Source of the DNA: Spiroplasma chrysopicola DF-1
Lineage (GTDB): Bacteria > Bacillota_I > Bacilli_A > Mycoplasmatales > Mycoplasmataceae
Length of the DNA: 64,000 nt
NCBI RefSeq assembly: GCF_000400935.1
Contig: NC_021280.1
Span: forward strand, 992,001-1,056,000
Direction of reading: 5' to 3'
The position numbers were made by a program, and so were the translations under genes. Numbering within the stretch: the first letter of the stretch is position 1; every line of letters starts with the position of its first letter. Of this stretch, positions 19,593-29,188 are shown piece after piece. The notes beneath the pieces are model-generated. The model saw nothing but the letters and a program-made list of their open reading frames with translations, did no database searches and had not been told where the DNA came from.

Positions 19593-19878
19593 TAAAACTT
19601 AACACTCCAAAAACTATAATTCCAATTATTGCAATTGCTAATACTGTTAAATTAAAAATTAATCTAATTTTTATTTCTCTTTTAGCTTTGCAAATTTGCT
19701 CCTCATCTAACTTTTTAATTTCTTGTTTTAATTCAGGTTTGCTATTAACTCATTTTTGAAAATATTTTGATCATATTTTTTGACAGTACTTATTTCACTT
19801 AACAAAAATAATAATTTCATAAATTACTAAAACAATTGATAAAAACATCAACGCCGACATTGTTGTTTGATAAGTCAT
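19585..19878 (-). CDS. small two-TM protein upstream of the coupling protein
   Basis: 97 residues, ATG at 19876-19878 after GAAAGGATATAAAT. Hydrophobic segments at about 5-25 and 75-95 flank a basic, Trp-containing loop (three TGA Trp). It overlaps the coupling-protein start by 8 bases, so expression is coupled. Probable membrane partner of VirD4; family not recognised. Confidence 0.7.
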
Positions 19879-19900
19879 ATTTATATCCTTTCATTCTAAT

Positions 19901-19983
19901 TTGTTCTTTACCAAATAAAAAAACACATACATACGATAAAAATCGTAGCATGTGTCATTTGGTCATCTACACAAATATTATAA
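19901..19983 (-). repeat. cassette hairpin repeat, copy 4 (probable terminator)
   Basis: Same element as copies 1-3, with one base change in the stem (ACACATACATACGAT). It ends 6 bases before the stop codon of the KAP NTPase gene. Confidence 0.85.
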
Positions 19984-19989
19984 ACTAAA

Positions 19990-21357
19990 TTAATCAATAA
20001 CTGTTTTTTTAATTATTAAATGATAATCATTTGGATAATTACCATTATCAAATAAAAATATATCATGTTTTAAATTAAAAGAAATAAGAATATTTAAATA
20101 TTCTAAAAACTCTTCCATTATAAAAGGTTTAATACTATCATAAGAAATATTTGCAGTTATTGTTCTACTATCTCTTTCTAATTCACTTATACTATTTTTT
20201 AAATCTAATTTTTCAAGTTCTTTAACAAACGGTAATAAATAAATAACATTTACATATTCAATAGAAAGATCTTTTAAATTAAAATAGACATATAAATTAA
20301 AATTAGCTGGTTTTTTAGTAAATATATTTTTTTCTTGTTCTAGATTAGATATACTTGATAAAATAGATTCTATAACTGCATTTTTTTCTTTTTTTGCATC
20401 AACTAAAGAATCAATAATTTTTTTAGGATTAATAGCAATTTTTTCTAAGTTATTTAATATATTTTTATAGTTACTATCAAAAAATTTAAAATAATATATA
20501 ACAAATATAAAAGATTCTCATATTAATCTATCATTTTTATGCATAGATTCATAAAATAAAGTCAAATTTTTTTGGAAATACTTATTTGTTTTATTATATG
20601 CATACTCAATTGAACGAAAATCTTTTTTATCTAATATTCATTTATCAATAATAATGTTGTCAATAATATTGGGAATTAAACTTTTATCAAACATAGTAAT
20701 ATATTTTATATCCAATGTATTTGAAAAAATTTTATTTGTATAATTTTCAGCAGACGAGGAACTTAATACTTGATTTATATGATCAGAATCTGAACATATA
20801 ATAAAAAACAAATTTTCAATATGAAATAAAACATTTTTAATGGTACTTAATATTTTTATCATTTGTTCTGATGTACATCTATCTAGTTCGTCAAAAATAA
20901 TTATTATTTTTTTAACCTCACTTTGAGCCTTTGTTAAGCTATTAATTTGGTTTATCATTTCCTGTAAACTTTCATTAAAAAAATCTAAAGAATATAAATC
21001 ATCTATTTCTTTTGCTTCATCAATTTCTTTTTTTATTCATTTTGTTCTAGTTAAACTTAAAACTACTCCTGTTAAAATTTTTTTAATATTAGGGTTAGCA
21101 CTTGGTTCATATTTTAAAATTTTTAATATATCTGATAATATTGAAATAAATACATTATCTGATATTTCATACTTTCATAAATTAAGTACATTACAATTAT
21201 AAGTGTCTTTATAATTTTCCTTAAATTTATTAATAAAAGTTGTTTTACCATATCCCCATTTGCCTTTTATATTAAGATTATTATCATTACTATTTGGATT
21301 ATTAAAATAATTTAATACCGTATCATTAATTAACTCAAATACATCATTTTCATTCAC
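19990..21357 (-). CDS. KAP-family P-loop NTPase
   Basis: 455 residues, ATG at 21355-21357. Walker A GKWGYGKTTF near residue 31 and Walker B IIIIFDELDRC near 150 are diagnostic of KAP NTPases. The usual pair of membrane segments inserted in the P-loop domain is not seen, so this is a soluble type. The C-terminal half is helical and variable. Known for the family: phage T7 exclusion protein PifA and many predicted defence NTPases. Inferred role: exclusion or anti-phage cargo. It ends at hairpin repeat copy 4. Confidence 0.85.
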
Positions 21358-21524
21358 AAATTTTCTTCTCCTAACTTTAGTTAATAATCTAAACTGAATT
21401 ATTTTTCAAAAAAATAGAAAAACTATTTTTTATAATGTAATTATATAATTCATTTTTTAAAAGTGAATAACATTTTGATGTTTAAATTTATAATTTTTAA
21501 AATATTTTAGAATATTAATTAAAA

Positions 21525-21543
21525 ACACATGTTTAACATGTGT
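21525..21543 (-). terminator. intrinsic terminator
   Basis: ACACATG / CATGTGT stem with a 5-base loop and five T on the minus strand, just downstream of the 85-residue gene. It ends the methyltransferase-MazG operon. Confidence 0.65.
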
Positions 21544-21558
21544 CCCTAATATCTTAAT

Positions 21559-21816
21559 TTAATTATTAATTAAACTTAATAAAATTTCATATTCATAATA
21601 TTTAAACAAAGTACTTCTAATTCATCAATAGTGTTTTCGGTCTAGTTCAGTATCATTTGCTCAGGGCATAATTTCTTGGCCCTTTTTTGCTTTTTCAACT
21701 GCAATATTTATTTTATTAAAAGCATCTAAAATTTGTTCTTTAGTATAGAGGCGAAATAAAGTATTTTTTATCCATCAATAATGTCTGTGATCAAGTTTAT
21801 TATTTAAATTTTCCAT
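21559..21816 (-). CDS. small protein of two HYWW repeats
   Basis: 85 residues, ATG at 21814-21816. Two ~24-residue repeats: DHRHYWWIKNTLFRLYTKEQ (from ~9) and DRKHYWWIRSTLFKYYEYE (from ~57), joined by a charged linker. Three of the paired Trp are TGA. It lies 3 bases after the MazG-like stop. No family recognised; the duplicated aromatic-basic motif could contact nucleic acid or a partner. Confidence 0.65.
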
Positions 21817-21819
21817 ATT

Positions 21820-22113
21820 TTAATTACTCTCCTTTTTAATTCGCGCTTGAATTTCTTGATCAACTTGTCTAATAGTTCGATGTAATTTTTTAAGCATGAT
21901 ATTTTTAATATCTTCTGAATCAAAACTAAATAATAATTTTAACTGTTCTAACATTACATAACAGTCTGCCATTTCTTCTTTAATTTGTTCTTTATTATTT
22001 GCTCCTTTAATATTTTTACAAAGTTCTTTAATCAGCTCAGATAGTTCTTCAATTGTCTGGGTAATTTGCTTATCCCCATAATGCATTACAATTGGTTCTA
22101 ATAATTTATCCAT
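21820..22113 (-). CDS. MazG-like nucleotide pyrophosphohydrolase
   Basis: 97 residues, ATG at 22111-22113. EELSELIKEL and KEEMADCYVMLEQL give the two acidic helices (ExxE...EExxD) that bind Mg2+ in MazG-type NTP pyrophosphohydrolases. Similar short proteins are common in phages and mobile elements. They clean up modified or excess nucleotides. It is embedded in an operon with three DNA methyltransferases. Confidence 0.85.
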   Translation of the reverse strand: MDKLLEPIVMHYGDKQITQTIEELSELIKELCKNIKGANNKEQIKEEMADCYVMLEQLKLLFSFDSEDIKNIMLKKLHRTIRQVDQEIQARIKKESN

Positions 22114-22340
22114 TTATTTTTTTCCTTTCTTTTTCAAATATTCACTATGAGTTCAATAATGGCCTAAATATCATCCACAAGGTTTTAAACAATCACATAT
22201 CGGGAAATTTTTTATTTTATACATTTGAATCCAAGGTCTTTGTTCTGTATAACCCAACCAATCTCCTTCACCAAAATATGTTTCAACCCCATCAAAATCT
22301 TTCTGAAATAATTGATTTTGTTTTAGTTTTTCGTTTTCAT
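22114..22340 (-). pseudogene. hypothetical gene with a one-base frameshift at its start
   Basis: A long frame (stop TAA at 22,114-22,116) has no ATG, GTG or TTG in a suitable place at its start. The ATG at 22,338-22,340 lies one base out of frame: its A4 run at 22,334-22,337 would need a fifth A. Corrected product is about 75 residues, with GEGDWLGY and CDCLKPCGWYLGHYW, the latter possibly metal-binding. It is either recently disrupted or a sequence error. Confidence 0.5.
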
Positions 22341-22342
22341 TT

Positions 22343-22537
22343 TTAAAATGATAATTCTATTTCTTCATTATTTTTAATTTTTTCTTTTAATTGTTCAATT
22401 TCTTTCTTTTTTTCATCAATTATATTTTCAACACTTTGAAATATTAATGTTAATAATTCTGGTTTTAAACTTGGTTTATATTCAATTAATGTTTCCATAA
22501 ATAATGAAAAAGTTGATTTTTGTTTAACTGTTGCCAT
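22343..22537 (-). CDS. small helical protein
   Basis: 64 residues, ATG at 22535-22537 after AAAGAGGTGCAAA. MATVKQKSTFSLFMETLIE then a charged coiled coil (KKKEIEQLKEKIKNN). Operon position between small genes; function not recognised. Confidence 0.6.
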   Translation of the reverse strand: MATVKQKSTFSLFMETLIEYKPSLKPELLTLIFQSVENIIDEKKKEIEQLKEKIKNNEEIELSF

Positions 22538-22551
22538 TTTGCACCTCTTTC

Positions 22552-22671
22552 CTATTTACAAATAAGACATTTTTTATCATTAATTATTCCTTTTTGTAAA
22601 TGTATAATATGTCATTTTAATAAAAATAAAGCTCTAATATCTTCAATCATTTTTATTGTTGATTTAGCCAT
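22552..22671 (-). CDS. 39-residue peptide
   Basis: ATG at 22669-22671, overlapping the methyltransferase stop; TAG at 22552-22554; GAGGT lies upstream. One TGA Trp; ends KKCLICK. Too short to classify, but overlaps and a ribosome binding site support translation. Confidence 0.45.
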
Positions 22672-24283
22672 ATTTTAAAACCTCTTTTCTACTTTGATAT
22701 TTATCTTTTAATAGTTCTTTAAAAATTGCCTCTAAAACCTGTATCACAATAGCATTTCCTGCCAAAAAATACATTTTTGTTTTTGGTAAGTTTACTTTAT
22801 TAATATCTTTATCTTCCCATCCCATTAGCCTTCAATATTCAATATGAGATAAATGCCGGATAGCATATAATTTATTATTAATATTAAAAATTGCAATATT
22901 GTTTTTTTGACAATATTCAATTGTTAATTCATTATCAAGTTCTTTTGCTATTTTTTGACTTCAACCATGATTTTCTGTCAATGTTGGAACGATTCCATTT
23001 TCATTAACTACTGTATCTACTTGGGAATAATTTTGATGAGGAATTTTAATTCTACCTTGATTAGTAAAACCTTTTAATGATATTGGAAATGCGATTTTAG
23101 AACTCTTTAAATTAGTTGTTAATGTATCAATAAAAGTTTTGTAGTTGGAACTATCATAAATTCTTGATTCTTGTTGATAATCATTTTCAACGTTAATTTC
23201 AGTTTTACCCCTATCATTAAATTTAGGATTATTAATTGGAATTAAAATCTTTCTAACATCACTTGAAGGCATAGCACAAAGATAATTGTCATCTTTCCAA
23301 TAGCGGTTATATGCTCCATTAGCTTTATTAATAGCTTTGGCTTTACCATCACTTTCTCGTGGTAATTGTCAATAATTCGAATATTCCTCATATTCTAACG
23401 GAACTAAAATTTGAACTGGTGACTTATAATCCCTGGCACATAATGTTCTAGTTTGTGTTAATCCAATATCATTTGCACAATTAAAACTAGTTAATGGAAT
23501 AAGAACTTTTGTTTGAGTATTATGAGCTTGCAATGGTGCTGTAATATTATTACCAACCTTATTGTCAGATTTACGGCTACTTAAAGGCAAATAGCAAAAG
23601 CCATTCTCATTAAAAACTCACTCAGTAGTTTTGTAATAGCCTTTATCAATTGCCTTTGATAATTTTTCTTTTGTGAATCATAATTTATGATCAACATCAG
23701 TAATTGGATGAAGAAACTGTTTTAAAGGTTTCATTTCTTGTTTGGTCAAATTATCTCAATTAAAAGTATTATCTTCACCATTCTTAATTGAAATGACAAA
23801 TACACGTTCACGTGATTGAGGAATACCAAAATCTTTACTATTCAAAACTTTTCAAGTTGAACTATATCCTAACTCTTTTAATTTATTAATATAATAGTCA
23901 AAATATTTCTTGAATTTCTTGGAAACTAAATTTTTAACATTTTCTCAAATTATATATTTTGGTCTTAATTTAAAAGGTAAATCTTCTATTAATCTTAGAA
24001 CTTCCATATATAAAATGGAACGTCCTTTAGTAATGTCTTGCTTTCCGGCATTTGAAAAATCGGTACATGGTGATCCATGTGCAAAAATATCAACAATTCA
24101 ATCATATTCTTTGATATCCTTTGTAACTTGATTATTATTATGTAATGCATTATATGCATCAACAGCATATTTTCATCATTCAATATAATCACGAGTTTCA
24201 ACTTTAAAACCAATATTTTCTAATGCCTTTCGAAATGTTCCAATTCCACCAAATGCTTCAATTAACTTAATAGTTTTATTCAT
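22664..24283 (-). CDS. DNA (cytosine-5)-methyltransferase
   Basis: 539 residues, ATG at 24281-24283; at least ten TGA Trp. Motif I EAFGGIGTFRKAL, catalytic motif IV HGSPCTDFS (Cys ~73), motif VI WENVKNL, motif VIII QSRERVF and motif X YFLAGNAI are all present. The region between VIII and IX, about residues 190-450, is a large variable target-recognition domain with many Thr/Asn. No restriction endonuclease gene adjoins it, so it is probably an orphan enzyme that protects the element from host restriction. Confidence 0.95.
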
Positions 24284-24287
24284 TACC

Positions 24288-24833
24288 TTAATTTTCCCCT
24301 GTTCCTTGATATTCTGACATTGTTATTTGTTTAGGCAAAACATTCCCATAACAAATAAATACTGTATCGTAAGGACTACCTTGAACTTTTCCATCTTGAT
24401 TAAAAAAAATTTGTCTTTTTTTAAAAAATAATATGCTTAAGTCTTCTATTCTATCCCGTACACATTTTTTAGTAATAGTTACTAATGGAACTAACATTGC
24501 AAACGGAATATTTAGTTCATATAATTTCATAAATACTTCATTTCTTGTACTAAACGGAGGATTATCAATTATAAAATCAATATTTTTTAAATCATTTTTT
24601 GTATAAGAATAAAAGTTTTTCAAAATAGTTCCTTTTGATAAATGAGAATAAACAACATTATGATATTTACTTAATACTTTTACAAAGTTACTTTCCTTCC
24701 AACTAAAAGGGCAAAGAATATTACTATTTTGTGGTAAATAAATATTTAAGGCTTCAATTGTTTTGGGGAAAGTATATCACTCATCAGTAGTTTTGACATC
24801 ATAAAGTTCCTCAAACAATCTAAGTTGTTTCAT
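24288..24833 (-). CDS. putative N6-adenine DNA methyltransferase (short)
   Basis: 181 residues, ATG at 24831-24833. DEWYTFPKTIEAL near the N-terminus and FIIDNPPFSTR near residue 88 (motif IV, [DN]PP[FYW]) indicate a phage-type adenine methyltransferase. A clear SAM-binding FxGxG is not visible, so activity is uncertain. Four bases from the cytosine methyltransferase start. Confidence 0.7.
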
Positions 24834-24857
24834 TTTATTTAAAATTCCTTTCAATAA

Positions 24858-25646
24858 TTATTTTCTGAAATTTGTAATTATTAGTTCTTTGCCTAATTTA
24901 GGTTTACGATTATGACAATTAGTTGATGAATAAAATCATTCAAATTCGTAAATATTAAATTCCTTAAATAATTCTTTAATAAAATCGGAGTTATCTATAC
25001 TCATTATTCATTTACCTTTGATTTTCATAATCCATGTTTTTAATTCTTCAAAATTAATTTTTGAATGTTTATATGGTTTCCCTTTGTTGTAATAATATGG
25101 GGGATCTAAATATCAAATAATATTTTCATTATTTCCATATCTATTAATCATCACTTTGTAATCAAAATTAAAAAATTTAATATCATAATTAGGATGTACC
25201 AATAGTTTTCTAACATTTTGGACTCTTATCAATTTGTTAGTATTAAAGTTTTGCTGTAATCTCTTATCTGTTCATGTTCCCCATTCTTTACCGTTAAAAG
25301 TTAAAGCATTTTTAAGTAAAAATTTTTCTCCTTGGTTTAAGCAATAATTATTAGCTAGTTTTAATTTCATTTCACTAATGGTCTTTGAATTAGGATATGC
25401 AAGTGTCTTTAAATAATTTAACTCTATTAAATGGATTCCTTCTTGTCAAAAAGAAATTAATTCAGTATGTAAGTCATTTAAAATTACTTGATTACATAAA
25501 TTTTGGTCTAAAACATTTAAACCAACTGAGGCACCCCCACAAAATAGATCAATGAACATATCAAAATTACCCGGTAAAAATGATTTTATTTTATCAAAAT
25601 GTTTAGCTTTTCCACCCGGCCAAGTTAATGGACTAATAAATTTCAC
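24858..25646 (-). CDS. Dam-type (D12 class) N6-adenine DNA methyltransferase
   Basis: 262 residues from a GTG start (25,644-25,646) that overlaps the stop of the 32-residue gene. Motif X TWPGGKAKH, motif I DLFCGGASVGLN and catalytic DPPYY near 185 are as in Dam and DpnM. Such enzymes usually recognise GATC-like sites. No partner nuclease nearby. Probable anti-restriction or regulatory methylation. Confidence 0.93.
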
Positions 25647-25744
25647 TATTTATTTTCCTTATTAACATATTTCACTCTATTATTCCGAATAACTTTCTTA
25701 CGATGTAACTGTTTGCTTGATAACTTACTTCACTTCTTTTTCAT
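25646..25744 (-). CDS. 32-residue basic peptide
   Basis: ATG at 25742-25744, TAG at 25,646-25,648 overlapping the Dam-type GTG start. Very basic (MKKKWSKLSSKQLHRKK). Its ATG lies inside the end of the 58-residue gene. Probably translated as part of the chain of overlapping genes; function unknown. Confidence 0.45.
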
Positions 25745-25901
25745 TATTGTTTTCTCCTTTACATTGCTTACATTTATAAAACTTGTTCATTGTTAATCAC
25801 TCTGAATTTGTTATCTTAAATTCTCTATCACTCCTAATGCAATCAATAACAACTATTCCATTAGCATACGATTTAGGTTTTGAATAATCTTTTAATGCCA
25901 T
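25725..25901 (-). CDS. small protein with CxxC
   Basis: 58 residues, ATG at 25899-25901, one TGA Trp; ends with KCKQCKGENN, a single Cys pair that could form half of a zinc site. It directly follows topA by overlap-free packing. No family recognised. Confidence 0.55.
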
Positions 25902-25902
25902 A

Positions 25903-27693
25903 TTAACTTACGATATTTTTGCAAGCCGGAAAGTTATTACATGTTTTGAAATAATTACCTTTGTAATTTTTGCGCTGAATAATATAACCAACATCGCATT
26001 TAGTACATTTAACTGAATCTTTAAATATCATGTTAGTTGCATTATTAAAATCTAAAATAAAGTTATTATAAAATAATTTTAGAAATTCAATATGATTAAT
26101 TTCTCCATCTGCAATTCTGTCCAAAACTTTTTCCATATCAGCCGTATACTTTTCATTAATAATATTTGAAAAATATTTTTGCAATAAATTATGAGCTTTA
26201 ATACCATCATCAGTAGGATAAATACTTTTCTTATCAAATTTAATATATTCACGATTAATTAAGGTTTTCATAATTGTGGCATATGTTGAAGGTCTTCCGA
26301 CACCTTTAATTTCAAGTTTTTTAATTAAAGAATGTTCTGTATATCTTGAACTAGGTTTTGTAAAATTTTGTTCAGCTAATCATTTTGATTCTAAAGTTAT
26401 CATTTCTCCAACTTTAAAATGATAATTAAAATTATCTAAAACAATTTCTTGTAAATCATAATAACTAGTAAAGTGATATTTTTTAAAATTTAATTTAAAA
26501 GTATATCCGTTATTAGAAAATAATACTTTATATTTAACACCAGTTTCATTTGCCATTAAAGCATATAAGGTATTATTATAAATTAATTCATATAATTTAA
26601 ACTCATCATGATTACTAATTTCTTTTTTAGCTTTATCTAGTGTTAAATTAATATTTGTTGGCCGAATTGCTTCATGAGCATCTTGCACATTATCTTTATT
26701 CTTACCGAGTTTATATTGACCAACATATTCTTGGCCATAATTTGTCGCAATAAATTTATGTACTGCTACTACAAAATCATCATTAAGTCTTGTAGAGTCT
26801 GTTCGTGGATAGGTAATATATCCATTTTCGAATAAATGTTGCAATAGATTTGTTGTTTTTTCACTAGAATAATTTAGATCTATATTTGCATCTTGTAAAA
26901 TACCTGATGTTGTATATGCGTTATAAATATTTTTGTTGAATTCGGTTTCAATGATTTCCTTTACAACTAGATTATTAGTAATTTTAGATAAAACTTGTTC
27001 TGCTTTTTCTTGTGAATTAAGAACTTTATCTTTCACAATTTCTTTACCATCTTGATCTAAATATAATTCAATTTCGTTTTTATCTTTATATTCTTGTTTA
27101 ATAGTTCAGTACTCTAACTTATTGTGTTCTTTTCTTTCTAACTCAGTATCTACAATTAACTTTAAAGCTACTGATTGAACTCTCCCAGCAGATTTTAAAT
27201 TTTCTGCTTTTTGTAATAAATTAGATAATTTAAACCCCATAATACGGTCAATCATTTGTCGTGATTGTTGAGCATTAACTAATTGATAATCTAATTGCCC
27301 TGGATTACTAAAAGCATTTTCAATTGCTTTTTCTGTAATTTCATTAAAAGTTAATCTAATTGTTTTATTTTGACATTTTAATTGCTCTTGTAAATGCCAT
27401 GCTATAGCTTCTCCTTCTCGATCGGGGTCAGTTGCTAAAATAACTTTATCAACTTCATTGGCGAAACTAATTAATTGTTTTATAGTATCTTTTTTGTTTT
27501 CCACAACATTAAATATTGGAGTCATAGTATCTAATTCTATTCCCAATGGATACTTTTCATTTTTTATCACTAATTCTGTAATATGACCCATTGAGGCCTT
27601 TACAAGAAAACTATGCTGAGGAAATACTTTTTCTAGATAAGATTTTACTTTGGATATTTTGTTAGGTGATTCTAACACTACTAAATATTTCAA
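25903..27693 (-). CDS. topA: DNA topoisomerase I (type IA), element-encoded
   Basis: 596 residues from a TTG start (27,691-27,693) preceded by GTAGGTGCTAAA. TOPRIM domain: KYLVVLESPNKISKVKSYL and ATDPDREGEAIAWHL. Catalytic tyrosine near 295 in GYITYPRTDSTR. One C-terminal Cys4 zinc motif (CTKCDVGYI...CNNFPACKN). The enzyme relaxes negative supercoils through single-strand passage. Conjugative plasmids often carry their own type IA enzyme. Host TopA is expected elsewhere, so this copy probably serves element transfer or replication. Confidence 0.95.
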
Positions 27694-27737
27694 TTTAGCA
27701 CCTACTTTCTATTTGATTTATTGATATAATTTTGTTA
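27681..27737. repeat. topA leader, first copy of a duplicated divergent promoter region
   Basis: The stretch around TTTCAATTTAGCACCTACTT, followed by TTGATATAATTTT, recurs at 28,372-28,430. On the minus strand it gives the ribosome binding site and TTG start of topA; on the plus strand it holds a TATAAT box for the 146-residue gene. Confidence 0.8.
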
Positions 27738-27751
27738 AAAGAGGAACAAAT

Positions 27752-28192
27752 ATGGATATATATGAAATAGCTAATAAATCAGTTAATACTAATATATGAA
27801 TTTGCTTAGGCATGTTATTTTTAATGTACACAGGTTTTTTCTTTATAGATTTTTACCTAATTTATATTAATAAAAAACTTAAAACTGGAGTTAAAGTTGA
27901 TAAGTATCTATGGAAATTACAATTATGAAAAGAAAGGAAAGAAATTTACATAAGAAAAATAGTCATAAATACAGCATTTTATGTTTCATTCAGTTTTATA
28001 ATAATTGTTTTTGAAAAAGTTCTAATAATTAATAAATCAATTTTAATTTCTTACTTATGATTTAGAATATTTTTTATTGAAGCTTTAATTCCTAGTTTTA
28101 GTTCCATTTATGTAGTAACTTTTTTAACTTATATTTCATTTAAAATTTTTAAGCATAAAGCAATTTCATCTAAAGAAAAATTAATCTGATAA
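27752..28192 (+). CDS. membrane protein, divergent from topA
   Basis: 146 residues, ATG at 27,752 after AAGAGGAACAAAT, stop TAA after a TGA Trp. Four hydrophobic segments (about 18-40, 75-95, 102-112 and 117-135) with a basic loop. It overlaps the convergent 67-residue gene at the 3' end. Unlike nearly all element genes it is on the plus strand, and it lies between two copies of the topA leader, so it looks like an insertion. Confidence 0.65.
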
Positions 28193-28384
28193 TTTTTTAT
28201 ATTTAACTATTTTGTTATTGAAATAAACGATTATACAAATAATTATTAACAAGATTATATTTAAAGATCCCAAAATAATTAATGTATAATAATTATTTTT
28301 AAAATCAAACGCAAATAAAAATATAATGGTTAATAAATTTATTATTTGAGGAATTAGAAAATAAATAATATTAATATATTTCAA
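28181..28384 (-). CDS. small membrane protein sharing the topA leader
   Basis: 67 residues from TTG at 28,382-28,384, with the same AGTAGGTGCTAAATTG context as topA. Two hydrophobic segments with a short loop (FLIPQIINLLTIIFLFAF, then YTLIILGSLNIILLIII). Converges on the 146-residue plus-strand gene. Possibly a two-component membrane cassette; unknown function. Confidence 0.55.
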   Translation of the reverse strand: MKYINIIYFLIPQIINLLTIIFLFAFDFKNNYYTLIILGSLNIILLIIICIIVYFNNKIVKYKKLSD

Positions 28385-28430
28385 TTTAGCACCTACTTTC
28401 TATATAAAATATTGATATAATTTTTAAAAG
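28372..28430. repeat. topA leader, second copy
   Basis: Repeats 27,681-27,737: the same TTTCAATTTAGCACCTACTT block, then TTGATATAATTTT. It drives the 67-residue minus-strand gene and the 248-residue plus-strand gene. Confidence 0.8.
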
Positions 28431-28441
28431 GATGATAAATT

Positions 28442-29188
28442 ATGTTTAAAAACAAGAATAATAGGATTTTATTTGAAAATAATATTTCTAAACAAGATTT
28501 TATAATTCGTTTAATTTATGCTGAGTTAAGATTTATTTCAATTCACGAAATTACTAAAATCATTATTGATGAGACACTTGAAGAAATTAGATTATCTGAT
28601 GGATATGGAAATTCAAATAGTCCAAAAAGTTTTTTACTTGATTTACAAGCTGAATTTATTAATTTTTTTAGTTTATGAAAAAATGAATATAGTGAAAATG
28701 AAATAACAATAGATATCTATTCAAAAATTGGGGATTTAGTGCCTATTATCAAACCTTGAAGTAAATCTAAATACTTAGAAATTGCACCAGGAAAACCTAC
28801 AAGAACAAATAGAATTAATACATTTTCAAATCCATTAGATAAAAACAATAACTTTGGAGGAACTCTATATTATCCATTTCCACTTTTAACAAGAACGGAG
28901 CATAATCACACAGCATTTATTTTATTTGAAGAATCAATTGTAGACAAAAAAATAAAAGATACAGTATATAAAACATATTCTCTTAAAAATGTTTCATATA
29001 TTTTGGATAAAGTTTATTTCAATAAAAATCGATTAGTATTAAAAGATATAGAAATAAATAAAGATACAAATGAACAATTACATAGATTACAAGGAATAAT
29101 TAAAACATGGCCTTGATTTGCTGTTATATTGTTTAATTGTATATTTAACAAAGATTGAAAAATAATTAATAGATTTCAAATAGATTAA
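28442..29188 (+). CDS. hypothetical soluble protein
   Basis: 248 residues, ATG at 28,442 after AAAGGATGATAAAT; several TGA Trp. Starts MFKNKNNRILFENNISKQDF. Includes a polar centre with NFGGTLYYPFPLLTRTEHNH and a C-terminal NKDWKIINRFQID. No membrane segment, no motif recognised. It has its own TATAAT box (about 28,415) and overlaps the convergent 212-residue gene by 23 bases. Confidence 0.65.

Noticed and set aside
6235-19983. Integron attC sites
   Set aside because: The four hairpins resemble folded recombination sites in shape, but no integrase and no RYYYAAC core were seen; terminator function alone explains the T-tract.
23910-24213. Open frames on both strands within the cytosine methyltransferase
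   Set aside because: Out of frame with the methyltransferase, whose conserved motifs run through this stretch.
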